Shown piece by piece: positions 7,916 to 14,190 of a DNA stretch of 37,654 nucleotides. Position 1 is the first letter of the stretch. Every line of letters begins with the position of its first letter. Source of the DNA: a virus. The notes beneath the pieces are model-generated. The model had not been told where the DNA came from and searched no databases. It saw only the letters and a list, made by a program, of their open reading frames with translations. A program made the translations under genes and the position numbers. The stretch covers positions 1 to 37,654 of IMG/VR virus record IMGVR_UViG_3300006086_000015; one strand, given 5' to 3'.

Positions 7916-8296
7916 CTATGGCCGAACTCGATCAACACCAAGCGATACAATCACTTCGCGCACAGTTAAACGCGCTTGCTCAAGTTGTTTTGCATGCTGT
8001 TGCAGCGCTTGAAGTGAATGGGTTAATTGATGGTCAAGGTTTTGAAGCTGCGCTACGTCTGCAGCAGTGGCCGAAGCCAATAAACGATGAGGCTCAGTTT
8101 GTAATGGCGGAGCTGTGTGACTTGTTGGCCAGTGCGCGTAACCAGCGCCAACTAAGGTCGCTTGAGCGTTAAAGCCGTAATCGTTGGTAATGGGAAATTG
8201 AACTGTTTTGCCCGCAAACTCGCGGACTAACTCCGTGCTGATTTGCGTGCCAAGCAGTTCAACCAAGCGGCCTAACAATAGGGTAAATGGGCTCAT
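7916..8296 (-). CDS. Early protein with Mor-N-terminus-like segment, 126 aa
   Basis: The ATG follows the upstream gene by nine bases with AAGGA at a 6-base spacing. Residues about 7-37 (LGRLVELLGTQISTELVREF, then AGKTVQFPITNDYG) resemble the dimerisation part of Mor/C activators, but no C-terminal HTH follows. Instead there is a long amphipathic helix (DVAQLQNLDHQLTHSLQALQ...). It could be a Mor-like partner or regulator; this resemblance is weak and by eye. An 84-codon frame on the plus strand (7918-8172) lies entirely opposite it and also has a good ribosome binding site, so strand choice rests mainly on operon continuity. Confidence 0.6.
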   Translation of the reverse strand: MSPFTLLLGRLVELLGTQISTELVREFAGKTVQFPITNDYGFNAQATLVGAGYAHWPTSHTAPPLQTEPHRLLASATAADVAQLQNLDHQLTHSLQALQQHAKQLEQARLTVREVIVSLGVDRVRP

Positions 8297-8305
8297 GGCT
8301 AATCC

Positions 8306-8512
8306 TTAAGCGGCTAGAGGTTCAGACGATTTAATGCCCAGCGCTACAGCTATTTCGTGCGCTTTGCCGTAGTTAGCTTTATCAAAGCCGTTCAAGACGC
8401 GGTACACCGCATTTCGGGTATAACCGTGTTCTTCAGCCCATTGGGTAACAGTAATACCGGCAGCGCGAAAGCGTTGTTTGACCTGGGTAGGGGTCAGTAA
8501 CCGAGTGGCCAT
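8306..8512 (-). CDS. Ner/Cro-like HTH protein, first gene of early operon
   Basis: A 68-residue protein that is one HTH domain: VKQRFRAAGITVTQWAEEHG (about 11-30), followed by YTRNAVYRVLNGFDKANYGKA. AAGGAG stands eight bases before the ATG. It is divergent from the repressor and is the first gene under the operator-covered promoter at 8573-8601. In Mu the corresponding gene, ner, turns down early and repressor transcription. That role is inferred here from position and size. Confidence 0.82.
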   Translation of the reverse strand: MATRLLTPTQVKQRFRAAGITVTQWAEEHGYTRNAVYRVLNGFDKANYGKAHEIAVALGIKSSEPLAA

Positions 8513-8561
8513 GGCAGTGGCTCCTTATGTTGCTGAATGATGTTTAATAGATAATTGAGTT

Positions 8562-8590
8562 TTGTTGAGGTGATTATGGGACATTAATGT
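8562..8590 (+). promoter_or_regulatory. Predicted repressor promoter
   Basis: TTGTTG (8562-8567) and TAATGT (8585-8590), separated by 17 bases, form a plausible sigma-70 promoter pointing at the repressor gene. The operator palindrome covers its -10 region, which would allow autoregulation. The match to consensus is moderate and no transcript data are available. Confidence 0.45.
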
Positions 8591-8601
8591 CCCATTAGCA
8601 A
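8573..8601 (-). promoter_or_regulatory. Predicted early promoter of the leftward operon
   Basis: On the minus strand, TTGCTA (8601-8596) and CATAAT (8578-8573) are separated by exactly 17 bases. The spacer is almost entirely the 20-bp palindrome, so a bound repressor would block RNA polymerase. Transcription would start near 8566 and reach the first ATG at 8512 after about 55 bases. Confidence 0.6.
8576..8595. promoter_or_regulatory. Perfect 20-bp palindromic operator
   Basis: ATGGGACATTAATGTCCCAT is a perfect inverted repeat in the 98-bp gap between the divergent Ner-like and repressor genes. It overlaps the spacer of the leftward early promoter and the -10 of the proposed repressor promoter. 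A dimeric XRE-type repressor encoded 16 bp away is the natural ligand. Binding is inferred. Confidence 0.75.
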
Positions 8602-8610
8602 GGGGTGTCT

Positions 8611-9057
8611 ATGTCTCACTTTTCGATGGGTAGCAGAATTAGGGCTGTCCGAGGGGAGCTTGGTGTTAGCGAGTTTGCTGACAAGCTTGAAATAAACCGT
8701 AAAACCGTGACTCGTTGGGAGGCCGATGAAGGCATCCCTGACGGCGACTCATTGATTTTGTTGTACCAAGGTTTTGGTGCAGATCCGCTTTGGATATTGC
8801 TAGGAGAAGGTTCAGCACCTGAAATAAATTCAGCTGAGCAGGTGTTGCTTTCTAACTATCGAATCTGTTCCATAGAAGCCAAAAAAAATTTATTACAGAC
8901 AAGCTCTTTGTTGGCTGCTGGTGTCGAAGTTAGTAAACCCGTAGTAAATACGGGAAACAAAGTAGTTCAAAACTTCAATAAAGTTGGGCAAAGCTATACA
9001 GGTGATTTAGTTATCGGCAGCCCATTAGATAGTGATTTTTTTAAAGACGACAAATAG
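8611..9057 (+). CDS. XRE-type prophage repressor
   Basis: The 148-residue protein has an N-terminal HTH (about 8-65): SRIRAVRGELGVSEFADKLE, then INRKTVTRWEADEGIPDGDS, ending in WILLGEG. There is no S24 peptidase domain, so RecA-stimulated self-cleavage is unlikely. The C-terminal tail (about 115-136, VVQNFNKVGQSYTGDLVIG) resembles a motif in the next two proteins. I start at the ATG at 8611 (AAGGGG five bases upstream); a GTG at 8605 lies within that site. It is transcribed away from the early operon and probably acts on the palindrome at 8576-8595. Confidence 0.85.
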   Translation: MSHFSMGSRIRAVRGELGVSEFADKLEINRKTVTRWEADEGIPDGDSLILLYQGFGADPLWILLGEGSAPEINSAEQVLLSNYRICSIEAKKNLLQTSSLLAAGVEVSKPVVNTGNKVVQNFNKVGQSYTGDLVIGSPLDSDFFKDDK

Positions 9058-9075
9058 TGGTTTATGGAGCGGTAG

Positions 9076-9678
9076 ATGGTCGATGAAAGAAAAAACAACG
9101 ATGAATCAAAAGTAATTCATCAACATTTTTACGAGAAGGTGAATGTGGTTGCCGGTGGAGACATTAAAGGTATAGATCTGCAATTAGTTGAAACCAAGAA
9201 CACCCCACTGGGTTCTAAAAAAAATTATTCAAATGTGGATGAAGAAAAAAATTACTTCAAAAAATCAAAAATGAGAGGCACTACTGCACCATCGAGAATT
9301 GGGCTTGAGTTGTTGCTTGAGGAAAACATAAGCACAGAAACTGTAGCAAGAGCTTGGAATAAAGGGTTTCTTTGGTTTAACGACAGCCACCAATTTGAGG
9401 TTGATCTTAATCCAAATCATCCAAGGATAGGAATGGCAAGTGTGTTTTTGGCCGCGCTTTTTGGCATAGCACCCTCAATCCTGTGGGAAATTATCGCGCC
9501 AGCCGGTTATCATCTAACACCACATCAGAGAGATGTGCTTCTTATAATAAATGCGATTACATTCAGCATGTCTATATTTTTTGCATGGCGTGGTATGCGC
9601 AGGCTTGTACCATTTCTGGCAGCTAAGCGAGCGGCTATTTTTATTCCAAAGATTAATGAGATGCTTAGGAATAAGTAG
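9076..9678 (+). CDS. Two-TM membrane protein with VAGGDI motif, cargo gene
   Basis: A 200-residue protein starting 18 bases after the repressor stop, with GGAG before the ATG. Residues 16-30 (QHFYEKVNVVAGGDI) carry a motif shared with the next gene and loosely with the repressor tail. A polar linker follows, then transmembrane segments at about 118-140 and 152-171 and a basic C-terminus (MRRLVPFLAAKRAAIF). The gene is AT-rich compared with the structural genes. It may form an operon with the repressor and be expressed in the lysogen. Superinfection exclusion or another membrane-acting conversion function is possible; I recognise no family. Confidence 0.7.
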   Translation: MVDERKNNDESKVIHQHFYEKVNVVAGGDIKGIDLQLVETKNTPLGSKKNYSNVDEEKNYFKKSKMRGTTAPSRIGLELLLEENISTETVARAWNKGFLWFNDSHQFEVDLNPNHPRIGMASVFLAALFGIAPSILWEIIAPAGYHLTPHQRDVLLIINAITFSMSIFFAWRGMRRLVPFLAAKRAAIFIPKINEMLRNK

Positions 9679-9753
9679 GTAGGAAGCGGGCAAATGAAAG
9701 GCACCTTGGTAGAAATTACGATTTTTCAAATAATCATTTAGTAGGAGCTTGTT

Positions 9754-10206
9754 TTGGACGATAGATTAGATGGCGATGGTCAAGATACAGATAATACTAA
9801 CGAATATACGCAAAATTTTCATGGAAATGTTGGTCAAGTCGCTGGCGGCAACATAAACATAACTAATCACATATATGAAAAGGGAGTGGATCATAATGCC
9901 CTTACTGACGCGCAGCTTCGTCAGAGGAAGGCGGAATTTAAAAGGCGTTTATTTAAAGTGAGGAAATTGTTTTTGTTCTCTTGGCCTGTTTTGGCGCTGC
10001 CAATTTATATGGTTTTAACGATCTGTTTCGTTTTTAGTGGATTGCTATTTTCTGTACCAGCTTATCTTTTCTTGGCGTGGGCATTGGGGATGATAGTAAT
10101 TGCTGGGTTTATTGTCGAAAAGCGAAAACAGTATGGCCCACTGATATTTTACTATAAAAATGAAGTTGCACGCATCGATTACCATTTAACGCATAGAAGT
10201 ATTTAA
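9754..10206 (+). CDS. Two-TM membrane protein with VAGGNI motif, cargo gene
   Basis: A 150-residue protein starting at TTG, chosen because AGGAG lies six bases upstream; no ATG fits. Its N-terminus is acidic (DDRLDGDGQDTDNTNEY), followed by QNFHGNVGQVAGGNINI (residues 20-36). A charged helix (about 50-70) and two hydrophobic segments (about 72-98 and 100-121) come next. The plan matches the upstream gene: motif first, then linker and membrane hairpin. The two may be diverged paralogues or partners. Function unknown; a membrane effector in lysogenic conversion is a hypothesis. Confidence 0.7.
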   Translation: MDDRLDGDGQDTDNTNEYTQNFHGNVGQVAGGNINITNHIYEKGVDHNALTDAQLRQRKAEFKRRLFKVRKLFLFSWPVLALPIYMVLTICFVFSGLLFSVPAYLFLAWALGMIVIAGFIVEKRKQYGPLIFYYKNEVARIDYHLTHRSI

Positions 10207-10240
10207 TTGCTCTTTTTAACAATAAACACATGGAGTTTTT

Positions 10241-10738
10241 ATGATCAAGAGAATTTTTCTATTGCTTTCTATTCCAGTTGTTACGCTGCCTACATATGCA
10301 AGTGATATTAAACCAGTACCTGATCAATGGGATGTTGCAGTTATTAAGGATGAATTTACAGATCAGCAACAAACATTTGCGTTTGTCGCCTCGACTGAAG
10401 GAAAAGAGAAAGGCGTAATAGTGGTAGCTTGCTTTGCAAGAGGGCAAATAGAAACCAAAATCAGTACAGGTGCTTATATTGGTAGCAAAGATATCCCAAA
10501 TAATATGCTCTACCGTGTAGATGATGACCCTGCTGTTACATCTACTATGACTCCATCCAAGAGGGTGGTTTTTTCTGATAAGTACAGTGAGCAATTTTTA
10601 CAAGACATAAAGCAAAACTACAAAGATCACGTAAATGTTCAATTAACCGATTTTGAGTTTAATACGACCAAAGCGAAGTTCACATTAAAAAATGCAAGTG
10701 AGTCTATCAAAAAGGTAGTAGATGCCTGCGGTATGTAA
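10241..10738 (+). CDS. Exported hypothetical protein, 165 aa
   Basis: The N-terminus MIKRIFLLLSIPVVTLPTYA is a clear Sec signal peptide with likely cleavage after the A at residue 20, so the mature protein is periplasmic. The rest has KGVIVVACFARGQIETKIS and ends with VDACGM, leaving two cysteines (in VACF and DACG) that could pair. GGAG lies five bases before the ATG. A terminator follows directly at 10754. This looks like a self-contained phage cargo gene (moron) expressed from the lysogen. No family recognised. Confidence 0.72.
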   Translation: MIKRIFLLLSIPVVTLPTYASDIKPVPDQWDVAVIKDEFTDQQQTFAFVASTEGKEKGVIVVACFARGQIETKISTGAYIGSKDIPNNMLYRVDDDPAVTSTMTPSKRVVFSDKYSEQFLQDIKQNYKDHVNVQLTDFEFNTTKAKFTLKNASESIKKVVDACGM

Positions 10739-10753
10739 ATTTGCGCTGAACCA

Positions 10754-10780
10754 AAGCCGCGTTCCTGCGGCTTTTTTATT
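10754..10780 (+). terminator. Rho-independent terminator after the exported protein gene
   Basis: AAGCCGC (10754-10760) pairs with GCGGCTT (10767-10773) around the loop GTTCCT, followed by a run of T. It separates the repressor-side cargo genes from the three-gene cassette starting at 10802. Confidence 0.85.
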
Positions 10781-10801
10781 GTTTGATTAAATGGAGTATT
10801 T

Positions 10802-11668
10802 ATGACTGATCCGATCGTTACAAAATTTTGTGTGGTTTATGATGGCCCAGCCCACGTTGATCATGAAATAAATATTATGACGCTTGGCGCATCACTTACC
10901 TCACTAGGCAATGTGATAAAAGAGGCGAATGAACTTATAAACGGATCTGACATGTTAGAAGTTCGCGTAAACGCGGATTTTATCGAAGGGTCATTTGGTT
11001 TTGTTGTTGAGCTAATTCAAAACTATCAAGATGCGAAAGATGTATTGGATTACCTTGGCTTTACTGCCGTACATTTAATTGAAGGGGCGGCAGCTACGGG
11101 GTCAGTGATAGGGGCACTTCAGTGGCTACGTGGCCGCGATATTATTGCAATCGAAGATAATGCCCAAGACGACAACTTAGTAACTTTAAGCGTTGATGGT
11201 GAAGAAATATCAGCTCCGAGAGACATTGCAGAATTAGTTGCTAAACCTGCATTCAGGAAATCGGTCGAAGGGCTTATTGCCAAGCCATTGGAGAGTCCTG
11301 GAACGACATCGTTTTCAATATTGAAAACCCCAAAATCTAATACTCCAATGTTGAAAATTGAGAAGCCTGAAATTAGTTCCTTTCGGGAGCTAAAGGTATT
11401 GCCAACTGAGGATGAAAAAACAACTGAAGAAAAGATAAAATTCACTGCCGCTAATATTAAAGGGAAGCGTGGGTGGAAGGCAGAGATAAATGGTAAAGAA
11501 CAAACCCTCAAAATGCATGATGACGCATTTATTGAGCGGCTCTCAAATCGAACAGAAGCGTATCTATTTGGCAAAACTTTTACTGTAGCTCTAAAAACAA
11601 CAACAACAACTCGCTTGTCGAAAGCATCTAAGGTCTATACTGTAACAAAGGTTTACCACGAGTCTTAG
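10802..11668 (+). CDS. Uncharacterised cargo protein, first gene of three-gene cassette
   Basis: A 288-residue soluble protein. Its N-terminal part, FCVVYDGPAHVDHEINIMTL then ASLTSLGNVIKEANELIN, resembles a widespread uncharacterised family I recall with a [FV]xVxYDGPAL...HxMDV...EAN pattern. A short hydrophobic stretch (LIEGAAATGSVIGALQWL, about 90-107) precedes a variable linker. The C-terminal domain (about 215-288) looks beta-rich (KRGWKAEINGKEQTLKMHDD, LFGKTFTVALKTTTTTRLS). GGAG precedes the ATG. It opens an apparent operon with two membrane proteins. Defence or exclusion is plausible from context only. Confidence 0.7.
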   Translation: MTDPIVTKFCVVYDGPAHVDHEINIMTLGASLTSLGNVIKEANELINGSDMLEVRVNADFIEGSFGFVVELIQNYQDAKDVLDYLGFTAVHLIEGAAATGSVIGALQWLRGRDIIAIEDNAQDDNLVTLSVDGEEISAPRDIAELVAKPAFRKSVEGLIAKPLESPGTTSFSILKTPKSNTPMLKIEKPEISSFRELKVLPTEDEKTTEEKIKFTAANIKGKRGWKAEINGKEQTLKMHDDAFIERLSNRTEAYLFGKTFTVALKTTTTTRLSKASKVYTVTKVYHES

Positions 11669-11687
11669 CCCAAGTGAGGCAAACGAA

Positions 11688-11927
11688 ATGCTTTCAACGT
11701 TTTTTTTGGTGGCTGTATATATAGGTTGCTTCGTAGTAGTAGCCTATATATTTTCCATCATTGCCAGAAAGACATTAATACTCTTATTTGGAGAAAATAT
11801 TAATGTTACGTACATAGATATCAATGGAAATACTCAGAAGCGAAGAATTCGTGCAAATAACGATGAGGACTTAATTGACGTATTACGTGAATTAAAATCT
11901 AACGCGCGTAGAAAAAAGGCCATGTAA
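11688..11927 (+). CDS. Small single-TM membrane protein, 79 aa
   Basis: The gene starts 19 bases after the previous stop with GAGG upstream. Residues about 2-30 are a hydrophobic helix (STFFLVAVYIGCFVVVAYIF). A short cytoplasmic part follows (INVTYIDINGNTQKRRIRA, then NDEDLIDVLRELKSNARRKK). The ATG of the next gene follows its stop directly. Likely co-expressed with the flanking genes as a membrane component of the cassette. Family not recognised. Confidence 0.65.
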   Translation: MLSTFFLVAVYIGCFVVVAYIFSIIARKTLILLFGENINVTYIDINGNTQKRRIRANNDEDLIDVLRELKSNARRKKAM

Positions 11928-12320
11928 ATGGAAGAAACTACGTCAACCAGAGCTAAAAAGCTTAAGGCTACTGTAACTACGTCAGCTGGCGTAGGTACGA
12001 TCGGAGCCTTACTTTTAGGAGTTATCGCCAAATATGCTGATGCCAATACAAAAGAGATCCTTACTCTAGCAGTTCCTTTTGTCAGCGTTTGGATTTTAGC
12101 TATAGGTACATGGTTAGTGGCCGTAGGGAAATGGCTAGGTATCGCTTATGGGTTTGACGAGCCTACCGTTGTAAAGCTTCGAAGACAAACAAAAAAATAC
12201 AGGAAGAAGCTGTTAAAAGAGCTGAACGGCAAATCAACATCTGAAGAAAACAAGGCTAAAATTAGAGCTCGCTTAGATGAATTACAAATGGTTGAACTTG
12301 AATCCTATGAGATCAAATAA
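11928..12320 (+). CDS. Two-TM membrane protein, 130 aa, last gene of cassette
   Basis: The ATG directly follows the upstream stop codon. Hydrophobic segments lie at about 17-36 (TTSAGVGTIGALLLGVIAKY) and 44-67 (ILTLAVPFVSVWILAIGTWL...). A long charged helix follows (RRQTKKYRKKLLKELNGKST, SEENKAKIRARLDELQMVEL). The pattern, a membrane hairpin with a cytoplasmic coiled coil, suits a partner of the 79-aa membrane protein and the 288-aa soluble protein. Function unknown. Confidence 0.65.
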   Translation: MEETTSTRAKKLKATVTTSAGVGTIGALLLGVIAKYADANTKEILTLAVPFVSVWILAIGTWLVAVGKWLGIAYGFDEPTVVKLRRQTKKYRKKLLKELNGKSTSEENKAKIRARLDELQMVELESYEIK

Positions 12321-12425
12321 GTTCTGACATCAGCAATATCTCACAAAAGATTAAGATATTCGCTACTACTCTATAACGATAGTAGCCGGTAACATGGCTT
12401 CTCCGCTATTCAAAAGGAATTAAAA

Positions 12426-12614
12426 ATGCTTTCACTCACTAGGAATGTCAACGAATCAATAATGCTCCACACTAGCGATGGCCCAATTTAGATTATTATT
12501 CGTCGAGTTAACGGACAACAGGTTCGGGTTGGCATAATTGCTTCGCAACAAGTAAATATTGTCAGAAAAGAAATTGATCATTTGGCCGTAGTCGCTACAA
12601 CCTCCAGCTCTTAA
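12426..12614 (+). pseudogene. csrA: csrA/rsmA-like gene with in-frame amber codon
   Basis: Reading from the ATG at 12426 (AAGGA seven bases upstream) gives MLSLTRNVNESIMLHTSDGP-I, then TAG at codon 22, then IIIRRVNGQQVRVGIIASQQ and VNIVRKEIDHLAVV to a TAA at 12612. This is a near full-length CsrA (62 sense codons if read through), with the family's MLxLTRxVxESIM start and GxQVRxGI core. The amber falls in the second strand, where CsrA commonly has Lys, so AAG to TAG would explain it. CsrA binds GGA-containing mRNAs and acts as a dimer; a 21-residue fragment cannot. A sequencing error or suppression is possible. Confidence 0.8.
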
Positions 12615-12635
12615 CATTATCATGGTCGATAAATA

Positions 12636-12782
12636 TCATGACCATGCCCACCTCTTACAGTAATTCACAATGTGAACATAGTAATAAGTTAACGCAAAAG
12701 CGCCGGTTGTAAGGCAATTGTGCAAGGCATTGAGTGTCTCACAAATTGAGCTAATGGCATCGCGTAAAACTGCTTTTGTCAT
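12636..12782 (-). CDS. Hypothetical small protein, 48 aa
   Basis: An ATG at 12782-12780 has GGAG six bases upstream, the site lying over the end of the preceding gene. The product, beginning MTKAVLRDAISSICETLNAL and ending YCKRWAWS, is a short helical protein with three cysteines and no known domain. It is the last gene of the leftward cluster that starts at 14029. The coupled start is the main support. Its end is close to the csrA remnant, with which it converges. Confidence 0.5.
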   Translation of the reverse strand: MTKAVLRDAISSICETLNALHNCLTTGAFALTYYYVHIVNYCKRWAWS

Positions 12783-12785
12783 AAT

Positions 12786-12995
12786 TTACTCCGTTGTGAT
12801 CTTTTTCATAATATCCGCCACAGCATTGTTTACGCCCTGTATAAACACCCGTTCTTTGACATCTTGCTCACAGCGCCAATCATGCTGACGAACCAATTTT
12901 TTGAAAGCAATATTGAATGATCGCGTGGTTTTCTTGGGTGGTATTGAAATCACGGCACCACAATGCTGACATCTTACTGTTGCTGAGACGATCAT
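12786..12995 (-). CDS. Small putative zinc-binding protein, 69 aa
   Basis: The start overlaps the upstream stop (ATGA). C9 and C12 (CQHC) and later H38 and C42 (HDWRC) could form a CCHC zinc site. A basic middle segment (PPKKTTRSFNIAFKKLVRQ) may contact nucleic acid. Family not recognised. Part of the leftward five-gene cluster. Confidence 0.62.
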   Translation of the reverse strand: MIVSATVRCQHCGAVISIPPKKTTRSFNIAFKKLVRQHDWRCEQDVKERVFIQGVNNAVADIMKKITTE

Positions 12996-13219
12996 GGGGT
13001 TTCACTTGCCTGTTTTAGCAATGTTAATAATTTGTCATTAAAAAGCTTTTGCTTTTGTAGTTCTTGATAGATCGTTTCCCAATAACGGGATGCTACTGTG
13101 TAATCCATATTGATGCGATGAACCGCAGTTTTGTGTTCTATATAAGCCACAAATACTTCCTTTAGTGCCCATAGTAGAAACACCAAACCAACCATTATTG
13201 TAAATTCATAACCGGTCAT
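12992..13219 (-). CDS. Small membrane protein with coiled-coil tail, 75 aa
   Basis: AGGAGG stands four bases before the ATG. Residues about 5-27 are a transmembrane helix (EFTIMVGLVFLLWALKEVFV). The rest is a charged amphipathic helix (YWETIYQELQKQKLFNDKLL). It could interact with the lysis or host envelope machinery; nothing specific is visible. Confidence 0.65.
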   Translation of the reverse strand: MTGYEFTIMVGLVFLLWALKEVFVAYIEHKTAVHRINMDYTVASRYWETIYQELQKQKLFNDKLLTLLKQASETP

Positions 13220-13227
13220 GTTGCCTC

Positions 13228-13458
13228 CTAAAATTCATGAGCATGGGTGCTGCTACCATGAGTGCGTGCGCGGCAGTAGGTATGCGTTTGGGTTGTGTTG
13301 GAAAACAGGTGTTTACCTTGGTTTGGTGTTTTGCCATCGCATGCGGCAATCCACAATGTAACCATTGGCACTAAGTTAATGCACAAACGTTTGTTGTATG
13401 GTGACCAGTGAATACCAATCCACCAACTTTCAGCCCTGAAAAGTAAACCGAATTTCAT
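13228..13458 (-). CDS. Hypothetical phage protein, 76 aa
   Basis: The ATG has GGAG eight bases upstream. The N-terminal half, MKFGLLFRAESWWIGIHWSP then YNKRLCINLVPMVTLWI, matches the style of small phage proteins I have seen in several tailed phages (WxGxHxSxYNxRxCINxxPxVT pattern), none with a known role. The C-terminal part is low in structure with several His and Thr. Member of the leftward cluster. Confidence 0.62.
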   Translation of the reverse strand: MKFGLLFRAESWWIGIHWSPYNKRLCINLVPMVTLWIAACDGKTPNQGKHLFSNTTQTHTYCRARTHGSSTHAHEF

Positions 13459-13528
13459 AGAAGTTTCTCCATCAAAAAAGCAGCTAATTAAAGATGCTTT
13501 TTGTTTGCTGATACTTGATTGCTATTTT

Positions 13529-14029
13529 TTACAGTGGCAGCTCTGCGAGTTTGCTTTTGAGTAAATAGCCCTCTAATGACCAAATTTTCTGTTTAGCATT
13601 TTCACGGGCAATCTTTCGCCCAATCTCCTCATCAAAATTGGAAGGTGATGCGCAAGCACTTTCGCCGGTAACTTGGAAGCCGTTTTGTAGGGTCAAACAG
13701 CAGACGGTCAAAGTGGTATTAGGGAAAACATAATATTGCTCACTCGCAATCGTTGCTTCGATATGGTCAGGTGTAATGCGTGGAGCGTTCAAACCTTTCG
13801 CTTGTATTTGCTGCTCAATGGTAGTGTCTGTCGTTTCAAGGGAAGTTTTTTCAAACTCCTGAACGCTAATAACTCGATTGTCATAAATGTAGCGCTCGGC
13901 TGATTGGCCATCTTCCAGCACAATCTCCTCAATAACCTTGCCTTGCCCACTGCCCAATTGCTCTACAAGCAAAGCGCTGACGGCTTTTGTTGCTGCACAA
14001 CATGCAGTAATAATTACTTTGGTAGTCAT
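13529..14029 (-). CDS. Gp49-like phage protein
   Basis: The 166-residue protein ends in a Gp49-type domain (about 95-160): RITPDHIEATIASEQYYVFP, then LTVCCLTLQNGFQVTGESAC, DEEIGRKIARENAKQKIWSL and EGYLL. Its N-terminal part (TTKVIITACCAATKAVSALL) is separate and unassigned. The ATG at 14029 is chosen because AGAGG lies seven bases upstream; a frame from 14068 lacks such a site. The family is common in phages, often beside lysis genes, with no established function. It is divergent from the late operon. Confidence 0.78.
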   Translation of the reverse strand: MTTKVIITACCAATKAVSALLVEQLGSGQGKVIEEIVLEDGQSAERYIYDNRVISVQEFEKTSLETTDTTIEQQIQAKGLNAPRITPDHIEATIASEQYYVFPNTTLTVCCLTLQNGFQVTGESACASPSNFDEEIGRKIARENAKQKIWSLEGYLLKSKLAELPL

Positions 14030-14112
14030 AGATAAACCTCTTGGTTGATAATTAATTGACGCCACCACATCATCACCAGTTATCCACGCTACGTCTTTTG
14101 ACGCTGTTCAAA

Positions 14113-14139
14113 TTACTTATTCCCACCACTTACTTATTC
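14113..14139 (+). promoter_or_regulatory. Direct repeats ahead of the late operon
   Basis: TTACTTATTC occurs at 14113-14122 and again at 14130-14139, with a related TTCACTTATC at 14170-14179. They lie in the divergent gap between the Gp49-like gene and the holin gene, where the late promoter should be. They could bind the Mor-type activator; this is a position-based guess. Confidence 0.35.
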
Positions 14140-14190
14140 TGAACTCTCTTTAGTTTCTGAAGCCATTCATTCACTTATCGAGGGTTGTTT

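Noticed and set aside
7494-8012. 172-codon plus-strand frame
   Set aside because: It runs antisense to the HTH early gene and has no ribosome binding site; its composition looks like a shadow.
7918-8172. 84-codon plus-strand gene opposite the early operon
   Set aside because: It has a good ribosome binding site, but accepting it would leave a large hole in a continuous leftward operon, and no promoter is evident. It is kept as a finding rather than a feature.
9694-9741. 15-codon frame MKGTLVEITIFQIII before the 9754 gene
   Set aside because: It has an ATG and a weak upstream purine run, but is too short to separate from chance; a leader peptide role cannot be shown.
11119-11574. 151-codon minus-strand frame
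   Set aside because: It is the antisense shadow of the 288-aa cargo gene, which has a start signal and operon context.
12362-12386. GCTACTA...TAGTAGC inverted repeat before csrA
   Set aside because: It is a possible hairpin with an 11-base loop and no T tract; no function can be assigned.
12621-12646. CATGGTC...GACCATG inverted repeat after csrA
   Set aside because: It forms a 7-bp stem but has no T tract on either strand, so I do not call it a terminator. It lies over the end of the 48-aa gene.
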